Shown: positions 9,349 to 19,044 of the stretch, piece after piece | Layout: each line of letters begins with the position of its first letter | Position numbering within the stretch: position 1 is the first letter of the stretch | From: an uncultured Cohaesibacter sp. | GTDB lineage: Bacteria; Pseudomonadota; Alphaproteobacteria; Rhizobiales; Cohaesibacteraceae | Length of the DNA stretch: 64,000 bases | NCBI RefSeq assembly: GCF_963676275.1 | Contig: NZ_OY781091.1 | Location: forward strand, 4,969,866 to 5,033,865 | Direction of reading: 5' to 3' | Notes under the pieces: generated by a model | Seen by the model: the letters and a program-made list of their open reading frames with translations, nothing else | The model's database searches: none | What the model was told of the DNA's origin: nothing | Made by a program: the position numbers and the translations under genes

Positions 9349-10164
9349 TCAGGACTTGTCAATTTTGTCAAGCTTGGCAAGTGTCTCAACCGTAGGCATC
9401 GAAACGCAGCTATAGCCGGAATCAACAAATTGCACCTGACCTGTGACCTTCTTGGAAAGGTCAGACAGAAGGAAAAGCGCCGCGCCGCCAACATCCTCGA
9501 TGGTGCAAACATCACGCATGGGGCTGTTGTCGCGCTGATAGCTATACATCTGCCGGGCATCGGCAATGCCGTTGCCTGCCAGAGTGCGCACCGGACCAGC
9601 CGAGATCGCATTGACGCGAATGCCTGAAGGCCCGAAGTCATTGGCAAGATAACGCACGGATGCTTCAAGCCCTGCCTTGGCGACACCCATGACATTATAG
9701 TTTGGCATGACGCGCGTCGAACCTGCATAGGTCAGCGTCAGCATGGCACCGCCATCCGGCATCAGCTCGGCTGCCCGCTTGGCCGCTTCCGTGAAGGAAA
9801 AGCAGGATATGACCATGGTGCGGGAGAAATTGTCCCGCGATGTATCCGCATAAAGGCCGCGCAGCTCGCTCTTGTCGGAAAAACCAATGGCATGAACGAT
9901 GAAGTCGATCTTGCCCCATTTTTCCTTCAATGCGGCAAAGACGGCGTCTACCGAGGCGATATCTTCCACGTCGCATGGCATGACGAAATCGGAATTGACC
10001 GATTCCGCCAGCGGCTTCACGCGCTTGCCCAAGGCATCACCCTGATAGGTGAAAGCAAGTTCGGCACCCTGCTCATGCAGGGCCTGGGAAATGCCCCAGG
10101 CAATCGAGCTTGCATTGGCAACGCCCATGATCAGGCCGCGCTTTCCTTCCATAAGACCGTTCAT
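9349..10164 (-). CDS. fabI: Enoyl-[acyl-carrier-protein] reductase (NADH)
   Basis: Reduces trans-2-enoyl-ACP in the last step of each fatty acid elongation round. The 271-residue short-chain dehydrogenase fold shows the FabI-type nucleotide site (GLIMGVANASSIAWGI) and the catalytic Tyr and Lys in YNVMGVAKAGLE, with YAGSTRVMPNY before it. It ends the fabA-fabB-fabI series, 13 bases after the fabB stop codon, so the two are co-transcribed. Confidence 0.96.
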   Translation of the reverse strand: MNGLMEGKRGLIMGVANASSIAWGISQALHEQGAELAFTYQGDALGKRVKPLAESVNSDFVMPCDVEDIASVDAVFAALKEKWGKIDFIVHAIGFSDKSELRGLYADTSRDNFSRTMVISCFSFTEAAKRAAELMPDGGAMLTLTYAGSTRVMPNYNVMGVAKAGLEASVRYLANDFGPSGIRVNAISAGPVRTLAGNGIADARQMYSYQRDNSPMRDVCTIEDVGGAALFLLSDLSKKVTGQVQFVDSGYSCVSMPTVETLAKLDKIDKS

Positions 10165-10177
10165 ATGCTGCCAGCCC

Positions 10178-11395
10178 TTATCCGTTATAACGCTGGAAAA
10201 TCAGCGAAGCATTGGTGCCACCAAAGCCGAAGCTGTTGGAAAGGGCAACATCAATTGGTTTGTCGATCCGCTGGCGAACGATATTCATGTCAGCGCATTC
10301 CGGGTCCAGCTCGGTGATATGGGCGGATTCGCCAATGAAACCGGCCTGCATCATCAACAGGGAATAGATCGATTCCTGAGCACCTGCCGCGCCCAGAGAG
10401 TGGCCGGTCAGGGACTTGGTCGAAGCGATATGCGGCTGATCTTCGCCGAAGACGGCACGGATGGCGCCAATCTCGGCAACGTCACCCACCGGAGTGGAGG
10501 TGCCGTGGCAGTTGATATAGTCGATCTTGGCACCGACCGTTGCCATTGCCTGACGCATGCAGCGCTGGGCGCCTTCCCCGCTCGGGGCGACCATGTCGTA
10601 ACCGTCCGAGGTTGCGCCATAACCGACCAGCTCGGCATAGATCTTGGCACCGCGGGCCTTGGCATGTTCCAGCTCTTCAAGAACCAGCACACCGGCGCCA
10701 CCGGCAATGACGAAGCCGTCGCGGGTTGCGTCAAAAGCGCGGGATGCGGTTGCCGGAGCGTCGTTATATTTGGACGAAATGGCACCCATGGCATCAAACA
10801 GGTTGGACATGCTCCAGTCCAGATCTTCATGGCCACCGGCAAAGATGATGTCCTGCTTGCCCATCTGGATCAGCTCATAGGCATTGCCGATGCAATGGGC
10901 CGAGGTCGAACATGCGGAAGAAATGGAATAGTTGACACCGTGGATCTTGAACCAGGTGGCAAGGGTTGCCGAAGCGGTTGAAGACATCGCCTTGGGCACG
11001 GCAAATGGCCCGATGCGTTTTGGCGAACCATTCTTGCGGGTGATATCTGCAGCCTGCACCACGGTCTGGGTGGACGGACCGCCCGAACCCATGATGATAC
11101 CGGTGCGCTCATTGGTGATATCGCTCTCTTCCAGTCCGGAATCATCAATCGCCTGCTTCATGGCGACATGGTTCCATTCGCCACCGCGCGAGAGAAAGCG
11201 CTTGGCGCGACGATCAACCAGATCGGTTGTGTCAATATCGGGAGATCCCCACACATGGCTACGGAATCCATGGTCGGCGAAATCCTGAGAGAAGGAAATG
11301 CCAGATTTTGCATCACGCAAGGATGCGGTTACGGCTTCTGCATCGTTGCCGATGGAGGAAACAATACCCAAGCCGGAAATGACTACACGTCTCAT
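10178..11395 (-). CDS. fabB: Beta-ketoacyl-ACP synthase I
   Basis: Elongating condensing enzyme needed for unsaturated fatty acids. In 405 residues the thiolase-fold catalytic triad is visible: Cys162 in [12 protein letters not shown], His in [11 protein letters not shown], and Lys-His in [14 protein letters not shown], then the [12 protein letters not shown]-terminal loop. The partnership with fabA, rather than fabF with acpP, identifies it as FabB. A 281-base spacer separates it from fabA. Confidence 0.96.
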   Translation of the reverse strand: MRRVVISGLGIVSSIGNDAEAVTASLRDAKSGISFSQDFADHGFRSHVWGSPDIDTTDLVDRRAKRFLSRGGEWNHVAMKQAIDDSGLEESDITNERTGIIMGSGGPSTQTVVQAADITRKNGSPKRIGPFAVPKAMSSTASATLATWFKIHGVNYSISSACSTSAHCIGNAYELIQMGKQDIIFAGGHEDLDWSMSNLFDAMGAISSKYNDAPATASRAFDATRDGFVIAGGAGVLVLEELEHAKARGAKIYAELVGYGATSDGYDMVAPSGEGAQRCMRQAMATVGAKIDYINCHGTSTPVGDVAEIGAIRAVFGEDQPHIASTKSLTGHSLGAAGAQESIYSLLMMQAGFIGESAHITELDPECADMNIVRQRIDKPIDVALSNSFGFGGTNASLIFQRYNG

Positions 11396-11590
11396 AATCG
11401 GGGCCTCACTATAAAGGTCGGGGCTCTATTTGCCAGATCATATCGGCTTATATGCTGTCAGGGCGATATGACCGAATTAATCCTCTTGATAGGTGTTCTT
11501 TCAAGTTGCTGCAACATCTCTAAAAGACCTGATTGCAAAAAAAGATCCAGAAGATGGCGTCTTTCATCAGCTCAATGAACCAGCAAAGTG

Positions 11591-11632
11591 GCAGGGAAAA
11601 GGACCGCAAGCCTTTTTAGGGCCTTTTCCTGC
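11591..11632. repeat. Inverted repeat between fabA and fabB
   Basis: GCAGGGAAAAGG at 11591-11602 pairs with CCTTTTCCTGC at 11622-11632, with one bulged base. No T-run follows on the reverse strand, so it is more likely an mRNA processing or stability hairpin between fabA and fabB than a strong terminator. Confidence 0.5.
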
Positions 11633-11676
11633 AAAAACTCCGGTTCGGAGCGGCGATCAGACGGCAGCAAGATGAC

Positions 11677-12186
11677 TCAGCCTTCCTTGAAGGCTCCCAC
11701 CCGCAGGTCTTTTGCGACGAACACGACATTGTCGTCCGCTTTCACCCAGCCATCGCCAATGCTCAGATTGAGACGGCCCTTCATCACGCGTTTGAAGTCG
11801 ACACCGTAGGTCACCATCTTGGTATCTGGCGTAATCATGCCGGAAAATTTGATTTCGCCAACGGAAATGGCGCGGCCTTTTCCTTCCAGACCCAACCAGC
11901 CCAGATAGAAGCCGGTCATCTGCCAAAGCGCATCCAGGCCCAGACAGCCCGGCATCACCGGGTCTCCGGCGAAATGACAATCAAAGAACCAGCGTTCCGG
12001 ATTGATGTCATATTCAGCGCGGATCATGCCTTTGTTATGCTCTCCGCCTTCTTCGGAAATGTGGGTGATCCGATCCAGCATCAGCATGGGGGGCAATGGC
12101 AATTGCGGATTACCAGGGCCGAACATTTCACCGCGGCTGCAGGTTAGAATCTCTTCATAGGTATAGCTGGATTGGCGCTGTTCCAT
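11677..12186 (-). CDS. fabA: 3-hydroxydecanoyl-ACP dehydratase/isomerase
   Basis: Introduces the double bond of unsaturated fatty acids at the 10-carbon stage. The 169-residue hot-dog-fold protein has the active-site His71 in [14 protein letters not shown] and Asp85 in [12 protein letters not shown], both at family positions. With fabB and fabI it forms a dedicated leftward cluster next to the divergent irr, the same arrangement as in Sinorhizobium. Confidence 0.97.
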   Translation of the reverse strand: MEQRQSSYTYEEILTCSRGEMFGPGNPQLPLPPMLMLDRITHISEEGGEHNKGMIRAEYDINPERWFFDCHFAGDPVMPGCLGLDALWQMTGFYLGWLGLEGKGRAISVGEIKFSGMITPDTKMVTYGVDFKRVMKGRLNLSIGDGWVKADDNVVFVAKDLRVGAFKEG

Positions 12187-12798
12187 ATGGTTTCCACTCT
12201 TATCCTTCTTTGTCCCACCCGCAAGGGTCGGGTGATACAGTCAATACTTGCAAGATGCGGGTGACAGGTCCTTCGACATGCGACATGCTGCCCGATCCTT
12301 CCTTTTGCGCGCTTGGCCCAGTTGCCAGCAGGCTCGTTATTCGCGTTAAGCTTATAGCCTTTTATATGGGTAAGCACTAGGCGTGCAATGGATTAAGTCA
12401 ACATTTGAGATTTTCGTCTCTTGCAAGCTGGAATAACGGGGTGCGGGAGAAGATTTACATCCTGCTCGACAGTCCCCTTGCTGCTGATCATTTAGACCGC
12501 GCATCGAAGTCTTTCAAGGCGCTTGTACAGGCATTCCTTTCATTGGTGCGTCAATATGAGTGATTGCGGTCCCGATTTCATTCGAATATTGGCAATCTAA
12601 ATGGAATGGATAAAAATATTTGGCAATAAGCCATGATTTCTATGCGATTTTCCTTAGTTGTCTTGCCGAAAAGGCCAAAAAGCACTATATCTTCTTGATG
12701 CGATCCGGTTGCAAAAGAGACAGGCGAAAATGCCTGTTGCTCCGGATGGCCATTTGAGACCGGCAATCAGATGTAACCGATATCCAAGGACCAATGCC
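12187..12798. other. Divergent regulatory region between fabA and irr
   Basis: About 610 bases with no credible gene. It must carry the fabA promoter (reverse) and the irr promoter (forward). It contains a direct repeat upstream of irr (12589-12627, listed separately). Confidence 0.5.
12589..12627. repeat. Direct repeat TTGGCAAT upstream of irr
   Basis: TTGGCAAT occurs at 12589-12596 and 12620-12627, each preceded by ATAT or ATATT. The 31-base offset is close to three helical turns. It lies about 170-210 bases before the irr start and could be an operator. The match to known Irr or RirA boxes is not obvious. Confidence 0.4.
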
Positions 12799-13227
12799 AT
12801 GACCTCACAGCTGCAAAAATTCGATAAGCGATCCGCTCGTGATATGCTTGTTGGAGCAGGCCTGCGCCCGACACGTCAGAGGCTGTCGCTCGCCGAGTTG
12901 CTGTTTGCCAAAGGTGATCGCCATGTCTCCGCCGAACGGCTGCATGAGGAAGCCGAGAAGGTCAATGTTTCGGTTTCTCTCGCGACTGTCTACAACACCC
13001 TGCATCAGTTTACCGAAGCAGGCCTGTTGCGGGAAGTTGCTGTTGAAGGCACGAAAACCTATTTCGACACCAATGTCTCCGACCATTACCATTTCTATAT
13101 GGAAGAAGAAGGCAAGGTCGTGGACATTCCCGGCGGAATGCGGGTTTCCGAATTGCCGCCAGTGCCAGAAGGCAAGGAAATCACACGCGTTGATGTTGTT
13201 GTCCGTTTGCGCAACAAGGCCAATTAA
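12799..13227 (+). CDS. irr: Iron response regulator Irr (Fur family)
   Basis: Haem-responsive transcription factor of rhizobia that represses or activates iron and haem genes under iron limitation. 142 residues: winged-helix part (GLRPTRQRLSLAELLF, then SLATVYNTLHQFTEAGLLREV) and a dimerisation part with DHYHFYMEEEGKVVDIPG, the region of the His-rich haem site. The N-terminal GCPWHD haem regulatory motif of Bradyrhizobium Irr is absent, as in many other rhizobia. The start is the ATG at 12799 with AAGGA upstream. Confidence 0.95.
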   Translation: MTSQLQKFDKRSARDMLVGAGLRPTRQRLSLAELLFAKGDRHVSAERLHEEAEKVNVSVSLATVYNTLHQFTEAGLLREVAVEGTKTYFDTNVSDHYHFYMEEEGKVVDIPGGMRVSELPPVPEGKEITRVDVVVRLRNKAN

Positions 13228-13404
13228 ACAGGCGAATACCGCTTTTCTGACATCGCTCTGCTGTTGTGGCTGTTGATGACTTCAATGGCTGCAAAGGATT
13301 CGATCGTTCTGAATGCGCATCTGGCCTTTCTCTGTGCGTGAGCCGCAGGATTGTCGCCACAGGTCTCAATCGCTCCTCGCCAGCCCCGAAAAAGCACTCA
13401 AAAG

Positions 13405-13462
13405 GAGCCCGCAACGGCTCTTCCGGAAAAGCCTTGTGAGCGCACAGATAGACTGTGCGCTC
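13405..13462 (-). terminator. Possible terminator region of corC
   Basis: Two hairpins follow corC on the reverse strand: a perfect 10-base stem (13438-13447 with 13453-13462) and a GAGCC/GGCTC stem (13405-13420) followed by CTTTT. Neither is a textbook terminator, but together they separate the converging corC and irr genes. Confidence 0.45.
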
Positions 13463-13471
13463 CTGCCGATG

Positions 13472-14644
13472 TCAAAGATTATTCCGCAGCCGCGTCATTC
13501 TTGTATTCGGATGAGGTGGCTTCCTCCTCCGGCGACGATTTGCGCAAGGAAAAGTCCCGCTTAAGCGGCTTCTTGATGGGCTTGAGGCGAATCTTGACCC
13601 GCCGAATGCGTCGCCGATCCGCTTCCATGATCTCGAATTCGAGCCCTTCCTGACGGTGATCAACTCGCCGCGCACCGGAATGCGGCCGATCAGGGTGAAG
13701 ATGAAGCCGCCCAGCGTGTCGACATCTTCCATGGATTCGTCTTCCTGCGGCAGATCTGTGCCGATGGCCTCGATGACATCGTCCAGTTCTGCCTTGGCGT
13801 CGGCAATGAAGAGATTGGGGCCGGCGCTGGCGACAAAGACGGCATCTTCATCATCATGCTCGTCCTCGATATCCCCGACCACGGTTTCGACCACATCTTC
13901 CAGCGAGACCAGACCATCGGTGCCGCCATATTCATCGATGACAAGCGCCATCTGGGTGCGGGCGGCCCGCATGGTGGCCATCAGGTCTATGGCCTGCATG
14001 GAGGGCGGAACAAACAGCACGTCGCGGATGACGCCCAGCTCCTTGAGCGGCCGGTCCAGATTGATGTTGCTCAGCGTGCGCGGCATATTGGACAGCGACA
14101 TTTCGCCATCGGAAGCAAAATGAACGCTGACGACGGACCCTTCCATGGAATCAAGGGCCGGGCTTTCCGTCGCTTCCGGCAGGCAGCATTCCTTGGTCAG
14201 CAGTGACAGAACATCCTTGATATGCACCATGCCGACCGGATCATCGAGGGTTTCGCGATAGACCGGCAGTCTCGAATGGCCAACATCCTGATAGACCGCA
14301 AGCAGGGTGCCCAGTGAAATCTGATCCTCGACGGCGTCAATGTCGGCGCGTGGAATCATGACATCGCTGACCCGCATTTCCCTGAGCTCCAGAATGTTGC
14401 GGAGCATCGCCTTTTCTTCAGCGGAGAAAGTCTGATCCTTGCTGTTTTCATCTGCAAGCGCTCCCTCCATTTGCGATCGCAGGGAGGGATTGGCCAGGTT
14501 GGGCATCCAGCTGGTGAGCAAACGGGAAAACCAGTTTGCCTGCGGTTGGTGTGGTTCAGCGTCGCTGCTGTCCGCCTGTGCATCCGTCGCGGGCCTGTCG
14601 GCTTTGTTTGACGGCGTAGATAAAGAAGGGTCGGGGTCGTTCAT
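13472..14644 (-). CDS. corC: CorC/HlyC-type CBS-domain protein, C-terminus altered by a probable frameshift
   Basis: Cytosolic CBS-pair protein of the CorC/TlyC family, linked to divalent cation export or membrane function. The CBS pair covers MRVSDVMIPRADIDAVE through VYRETLDDPVGMVHIKDVL and DVLFVPPSMQAIDLMATM, followed by EYGGTDGLVSLEDVVETVVG. The CorC_HlyC domain then begins normally (GGFIFTLIGRIPVRGELI), but from about 13655 the frame gives an Arg/Ser-rich tail. Shifting by one base there restores a family-like end (EGLEFEIMEADRRRIRRV) that stops at 13479. One missing base, perhaps one C of a CCC run, would explain this. I use the ATG at 14644; 14665 is also possible. Confidence 0.85.
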   Translation of the reverse strand: MNDPDPSLSTPSNKADRPATDAQADSSDAEPHQPQANWFSRLLTSWMPNLANPSLRSQMEGALADENSKDQTFSAEEKAMLRNILELREMRVSDVMIPRADIDAVEDQISLGTLLAVYQDVGHSRLPVYRETLDDPVGMVHIKDVLSLLTKECCLPEATESPALDSMEGSVVSVHFASDGEMSLSNMPRTLSNINLDRPLKELGVIRDVLFVPPSMQAIDLMATMRAARTQMALVIDEYGGTDGLVSLEDVVETVVGDIEDEHDDEDAVFVASAGPNLFIADAKAELDDVIEAIGTDLPQEDESMEDVDTLGGFIFTLIGRIPVRGELITVRKGSNSRSWKRIGDAFGGSRFASSPSRSRLSGTFPCANRRRRRKPPHPNTRMTRLRNNL

Positions 14645-14722
14645 TCTCATTCCGGCGCAGATCACTATTCTGCGCTCTCAATCCTGTTTCAAAATCAGCT
14701 TATGGTCGGGCAAGCCTGCCCG

Positions 14723-15253
14723 TCAATCCAGAATTTCCAAAGGCACGGTGCCTTCATAGGGGTTGGGTAGACCCAGCCGGGCCAGAATGGCGACTTCGAC
14801 GCTTTCCATCTTGTCCGCTTCATCCGGCTCTATGTGATCATATCCCAGAAGATGTAAAAACCCATGTAAACACAGATGTGTTAAGTGATTGCGGATTTCA
14901 ACCCCCATTTCGGCAGATTCCCGCTCCACGGTCTCATAGGCGAAAACAATATCGCCAAGCATCGGGCCAAAGGGGTCGGCATCTTCATCAATGGGAAAGG
15001 ACAATACGTTGGTGGCGCTGTCCTTGCCGCGATGCTCCCTGTTGAGGGTGCGAATGGAAGCGTCATCGGTAAAGACCAGCGACACTTCGCATTCGGGCAG
15101 AAAGGCAATCCCCTCCTCGGCCATGACATGGTCCAGACCGGCAGAAAAGGCCCGCTCGATCAGGGCTTCCAGATCCGGCAAGGCCTGCCAAAGGTCGGAT
15201 TCGATCAGCAGATCCTTGTCCAGACTAATAGTCTGTGCGTCAAAACCGCTCAT
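14723..15253 (-). CDS. ybeY: Endoribonuclease YbeY
   Basis: Metal-dependent RNase for 16S rRNA 3' processing and ribosome quality control. The 176-residue protein has the zinc signature HLCLHGFLHLLGYDH (three His) and the TNVLSFP strand characteristic of the family. Its start overlaps the phoH stop codon by four bases (ATGA), so the two are translationally coupled. Confidence 0.95.
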   Translation of the reverse strand: MSGFDAQTISLDKDLLIESDLWQALPDLEALIERAFSAGLDHVMAEEGIAFLPECEVSLVFTDDASIRTLNREHRGKDSATNVLSFPIDEDADPFGPMLGDIVFAYETVERESAEMGVEIRNHLTHLCLHGFLHLLGYDHIEPDEADKMESVEVAILARLGLPNPYEGTVPLEILD

Positions 15254-16485
15254 TCCGTTGTCTCGTCATACATCGAGCCGTCATCGGATGTCCGATAGTC
15301 GGCCGGAGTGAGATGCTCTTTCGCTTCCAGCTTGTGCATGCGCTCGCGCCCGAGCACCTGCCGTGCCTTGGCCCGCCGACGGGCATCCTCGTCATAGGCA
15401 TTGACGATGCGTGCCACCAGTTCATGGCGAACCACGTCCTTGGCGGTGAATTGCACCCGCACGATCGAGGGAATATCGGCCAGCAGTTCCATCGCCTGTA
15501 CCAGCCCGGACTGTTCCCCGCTCGGTAGGTCAATCTGGCTTGGGTCACCGGTGATGATCATCTTGGAATTCTCGCCAAGACGGGTCAGAAACATCTTCAT
15601 CTGCATCGAGGTGGTATTCTGCGCCTCGTCAAGAATGACCGCCGCATTGGAAAGGGTCCGCCCGCGCATGAAGGCAAGAGGCGCGATCTCGATGATCTTG
15701 GCCTCGATTTCCCGTTCCACCTTGTCGGCAGGCATCATGTCATAAAGCGCGTCATACAGCGGACGCAGATAGGGATCGACCTTTTCCTTCATGTCGCCGG
15801 GCAGAAAGCCGAGGCGCTCGCCCGCTTCCACGGCCGGGCGCGACAGGATGATCCGCTCGACAATGCCTCGCTCCAGCAGTGCCGCTGCATAGGCGACCGC
15901 CAGATAGGTCTTGCCGGTACCGGCCGGGCCTGTGCCGAAGATCAGATCAGCCCGATCCATGGCGCGGATATAGGCGTCCTGGGTTGCTGTGCGTGCGGTG
16001 AGTTTCTTCTTGCGGGTTGCGATCTGGGCAAAATTCATCTTGCCGCCGCCTTCGCCACCCTCGGGCATCATCGAAGGTAGCATCAGCTGCTCGTCCGAGG
16101 CCTGCGCCATGCGGATTGCACCGTCAACATCGGCCTGTTCGATCACGTCCCCGTCCTGTAATCTGTAATAGAGACTGTCAAGCGCCAGCTTGGCCTGATC
16201 GCACAGATCCCCCGGCCCCTTGATGGTGACCCGGTTGCCCCGCGCGATGGCCTCCACGCCGAGCTTCTGTTCGATGCGCGCCAGATTCTGGTCATACTCA
16301 CCGAAAAGGTCAGCCGCCAGACGATTGTCATCATAGGAAAGGACGATATGCCCCATGTCGGAGGCCGCAGACGAAGCCTGCTGACTGGCAGCAGGATCCC
16401 AGCTTTTCTTGTATCCGGCCATCTTGGGGTTTTTGTCCCGATTTTCCTTGCGGTTTTTGCTTTTATCGCGACGCTGATCGCTCAA
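15250..16485 (-). CDS. phoH: PhoH-like ATPase (YbeZ type)
   Basis: P-loop ATPase/RNA-binding protein that works with YbeY. 411 residues: a Lys/Arg-rich start, a KH-like region (RGNRVTIKGPGDL), Walker A in FGTGPAGTGKTYLAVAYA and Walker B in NAAVILDEAQNTTSMQMKMF. The frame opens with a TTG at 16485, which has AAGGGA upstream. An ATG at 16422 (MAGYKKSW) is an alternative start with a poorer ribosome site. It overlaps ybeY and follows miaB. Confidence 0.93.
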   Translation of the reverse strand: MSDQRRDKSKNRKENRDKNPKMAGYKKSWDPAASQQASSAASDMGHIVLSYDDNRLAADLFGEYDQNLARIEQKLGVEAIARGNRVTIKGPGDLCDQAKLALDSLYYRLQDGDVIEQADVDGAIRMAQASDEQLMLPSMMPEGGEGGGKMNFAQIATRKKKLTARTATQDAYIRAMDRADLIFGTGPAGTGKTYLAVAYAAALLERGIVERIILSRPAVEAGERLGFLPGDMKEKVDPYLRPLYDALYDMMPADKVEREIEAKIIEIAPLAFMRGRTLSNAAVILDEAQNTTSMQMKMFLTRLGENSKMIITGDPSQIDLPSGEQSGLVQAMELLADIPSIVRVQFTAKDVVRHELVARIVNAYDEDARRRAKARQVLGRERMHKLEAKEHLTPADYRTSDDGSMYDETTE

Positions 16486-16553
16486 ACGCTTATCCCTTCA
16501 AACAGTTTGGAATGCGAAAAAACAACCATCCGGCAACTTTTTGAGGCCTTTGC

Positions 16554-17918
16554 TTATGGCCGCTCGATCATGGTGCCGAACAGACTGTTGCTTCCCTGAC
16601 TATCCACTTTAACTGTGACAATTTCACCAATCAATTCTTCAGCTGCATCAACTTGCACAGCTTGCAGCCAGGGCGACTTGCCGACCAGCTGCCCCTTCTC
16701 GCGCCCCTTGCGCTCCAGCAGCACGGTCATTTCGCTACCGACCTTGGAAGCATTGAATGCCTTCTGCTGCTGGTTCAGCAATTCCTGCAGGCGATAGAGG
16801 CGCTCCGATTTGATCGCGTCATCAATCTGCTCTTGGCTGTCTGCTGCCGGAGTGCCCGGACGGGGCGAATATTTGAAACTGTAGGCCGAGGCATAGGTCA
16901 CCTCGCGGACAATCCGCATGGTATCCTCGAAATCCTCATCCGTCTCGCCGGGAAAACCGACGATGAAATCGCCCGAAAGCGCAATGTCGGGGCGGGCGGT
17001 GCGGATGCGATCAATCAGGCGGACATAGTCGTCATAGCTGTGCTGACGGTTCATCGCCTTGAGGATCTTGTCCGAGCCGGCCTGAACCGGCAGATGCAGA
17101 TAGGGCATCAGGCTATCGAGATCCCGATGGGCTGCCATCAGTGTATCATCCATGTCGCGCGGATGGCTGGTGGTATAGCGCAATCTGTCCAGACCATCGA
17201 TCTTTGCCAGTCGGAAGAGCAATTCGCCAAGGCCCCAGTCGGCCCCTTCCGGGCTCTCGCCATGATAGGCATTGACATTCTGCCCCAGCAGCGTGACTTC
17301 ACGCACACCGGCTGCGGCCAGCTTTTCCGCTTCATGCAGGATCTGGCTCACCGGGCGGGAAACCTCCGCACCACGGGTATAGGGCACGACGCAGAAACTG
17401 CAGAATTTGTCGCAGCCTTCCTGAACCGTCAGAAAGGCGCTGACGCCGCGCTTGCGGGTTGCTTCCTTGCGGGCATCGGGCAGAACGGCAAATTTGTCTT
17501 CCAGCGGAAAGTCCGTATCAACCACGCGATTGCCATGGTCGGCTTTCTCGAGCAATTGCGGCAGCTTGTGATAGGCCTGCGGCCCCACCACCAGATCGAC
17601 CACCGGCGCACGGCGGATGATTTCCTGCCCCTCGGCCTGGGCGACGCAACCGGCAATGCCGATCTTCATCTCGCCTTTGCCCTCTTTTGCGCGCTTTTCC
17701 TTGACCTGACGAATGCGGCCAAGCTCGGAATAGACCTTCTCTGCGGCCTTTTCGCGAATATGGCAGGTATTGAGGATCACCAGATCCGCATCTTCCATAG
17801 TTTCGGTCGGGCTGTATCCCTTCGTTGCCAGACTGTCCATCATCCGGTTGGAATCATAGACATTCATCTGGCAGCCATAGGTTTTTACAAAGACTTTCTT
17901 GTCTTCAGAAGCAGTCAT
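16554..17918 (-). CDS. miaB: tRNA-2-methylthio-N6-dimethylallyladenosine synthase MiaB
   Basis: Radical-SAM methylthiotransferase acting on A37 of tRNA. 454 residues: an N-terminal UPF0004 domain with three cysteines ([25 protein letters not shown]), the radical-SAM cluster [15 protein letters not shown], and a C-terminal TRAM domain ending near [11 protein letters not shown]. It is the first gene of miaB-phoH-ybeY-corC. Confidence 0.96.
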   Translation of the reverse strand: MTASEDKKVFVKTYGCQMNVYDSNRMMDSLATKGYSPTETMEDADLVILNTCHIREKAAEKVYSELGRIRQVKEKRAKEGKGEMKIGIAGCVAQAEGQEIIRRAPVVDLVVGPQAYHKLPQLLEKADHGNRVVDTDFPLEDKFAVLPDARKEATRKRGVSAFLTVQEGCDKFCSFCVVPYTRGAEVSRPVSQILHEAEKLAAAGVREVTLLGQNVNAYHGESPEGADWGLGELLFRLAKIDGLDRLRYTTSHPRDMDDTLMAAHRDLDSLMPYLHLPVQAGSDKILKAMNRQHSYDDYVRLIDRIRTARPDIALSGDFIVGFPGETDEDFEDTMRIVREVTYASAYSFKYSPRPGTPAADSQEQIDDAIKSERLYRLQELLNQQQKAFNASKVGSEMTVLLERKGREKGQLVGKSPWLQAVQVDAAEELIGEIVTVKVDSQGSNSLFGTMIERP

Positions 17919-18095
17919 GTCGGCTTGGTCCGGATCGTGTTCTTTTAAAGGGCGGCGTGAAGAGTGCGCGGCAATGAGGCGAATTTCAGAGCAAAGGCTG
18001 TAGCGCGTTTTCGCCCCTTTGCAAAGGGAAAAGGGCGAAAAAAACGCAGGAACCCGTTATGATTTGGTGAATCCGTTGCCAAAGAACATCACCCG

Positions 18096-18959
18096 TCATT
18101 TGCCTTTTCGCCTGCCGCTATAGTGATGCAGGTCACGCAGCATGCTTTCCCGCACCGACAATTCGGCGGCATGGGCTGCCTCCTTGCGGTCGACCTGAGG
18201 GTCATAGAGGATCGGTTCGCCATAGGTGAGGGTCACGTCAAGCGCGCCTTCCTTCATCAGCGCCCAGAGATGGGGAGCCAGATCCATGTCGCCATACCAG
18301 GCCGCCATATGACGATGCTGCCGCCCCATTGGCACTCCATGCAGGGCAGTATAGGCAATCGAGAGCGGCTGGATCCAGACTTTCTCCGGCGCATCCTCCG
18401 CCATTTGGCCGGATGTCATGGCGGCCTTGGCAGCGCCAATCAGCGCCGAGCGAAAAGGCAGCACCCGGTTGCCGTCAGAAGATGTCCCCTCGGCAAACAG
18501 CACCATGGCGTCGCCCTCCCGGAGCCGCCGGGCAATTTCCCGCGCAACAGCGCCGGTGGCCGAGCGTTTGGTCCGGTTGACAAAGATGGAGCGCTGCAAT
18601 TTGGCAAAAAGCCCGAAAATGGGCCAGTTGGCCACTTCCGACTTGGCGATGAAAGAGAGAGGCTGCAGGCTGCCCAGAACCACGATATCGGTCCATGAGC
18701 AATGATTGGCCGTGATCAGCACCGCACCATCCCTGATCGGTTGGCCATTGATGGTCTTGCGAATACCCAGCGCAAGGCAGCCGACCCTGTGAAAGAATAC
18801 CGGTATCCAGCGCTTGGCGGGCAGATTGAAAGTGACCGAGAGATATTGCAGCGGAATGAGAATGATCGCGACAATGCCAATCATCGCAATCGCGAGGGTG
18901 GCGCGTATGGTGGAAAGGGAAAAACCGCTTTTGTTCGACTGGGACCGGGAAATTGTCAT
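18096..18959 (-). CDS. plsC: 1-acyl-sn-glycerol-3-phosphate acyltransferase
   Basis: Membrane enzyme that makes phosphatidic acid from lysophosphatidic acid. The 287-residue protein has one N-terminal membrane segment (about 18-42), the catalytic block ITANHCSWTDIVVLG (His-x4-Asp) and the substrate block LFAEGTSSDGNRVLPF. It lies downstream of the Fur-family gene in the same direction. The ATG at 18959 has GGAG very close, so the exact start is a little uncertain. Confidence 0.9.
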   Translation of the reverse strand: MTISRSQSNKSGFSLSTIRATLAIAMIGIVAIILIPLQYLSVTFNLPAKRWIPVFFHRVGCLALGIRKTINGQPIRDGAVLITANHCSWTDIVVLGSLQPLSFIAKSEVANWPIFGLFAKLQRSIFVNRTKRSATGAVAREIARRLREGDAMVLFAEGTSSDGNRVLPFRSALIGAAKAAMTSGQMAEDAPEKVWIQPLSIAYTALHGVPMGRQHRHMAAWYGDMDLAPHLWALMKEGALDVTLTYGEPILYDPQVDRKEAAHAAELSVRESMLRDLHHYSGRRKGK

Positions 18960-19044
18960 GCTCCGTAAGCTTGATCAGACGACCCTGACATCCGGTCTTG
19001 CAGCCGGTCTGGCATCAGGTCTGGTCCCGACGAGTGTCGGAGAG

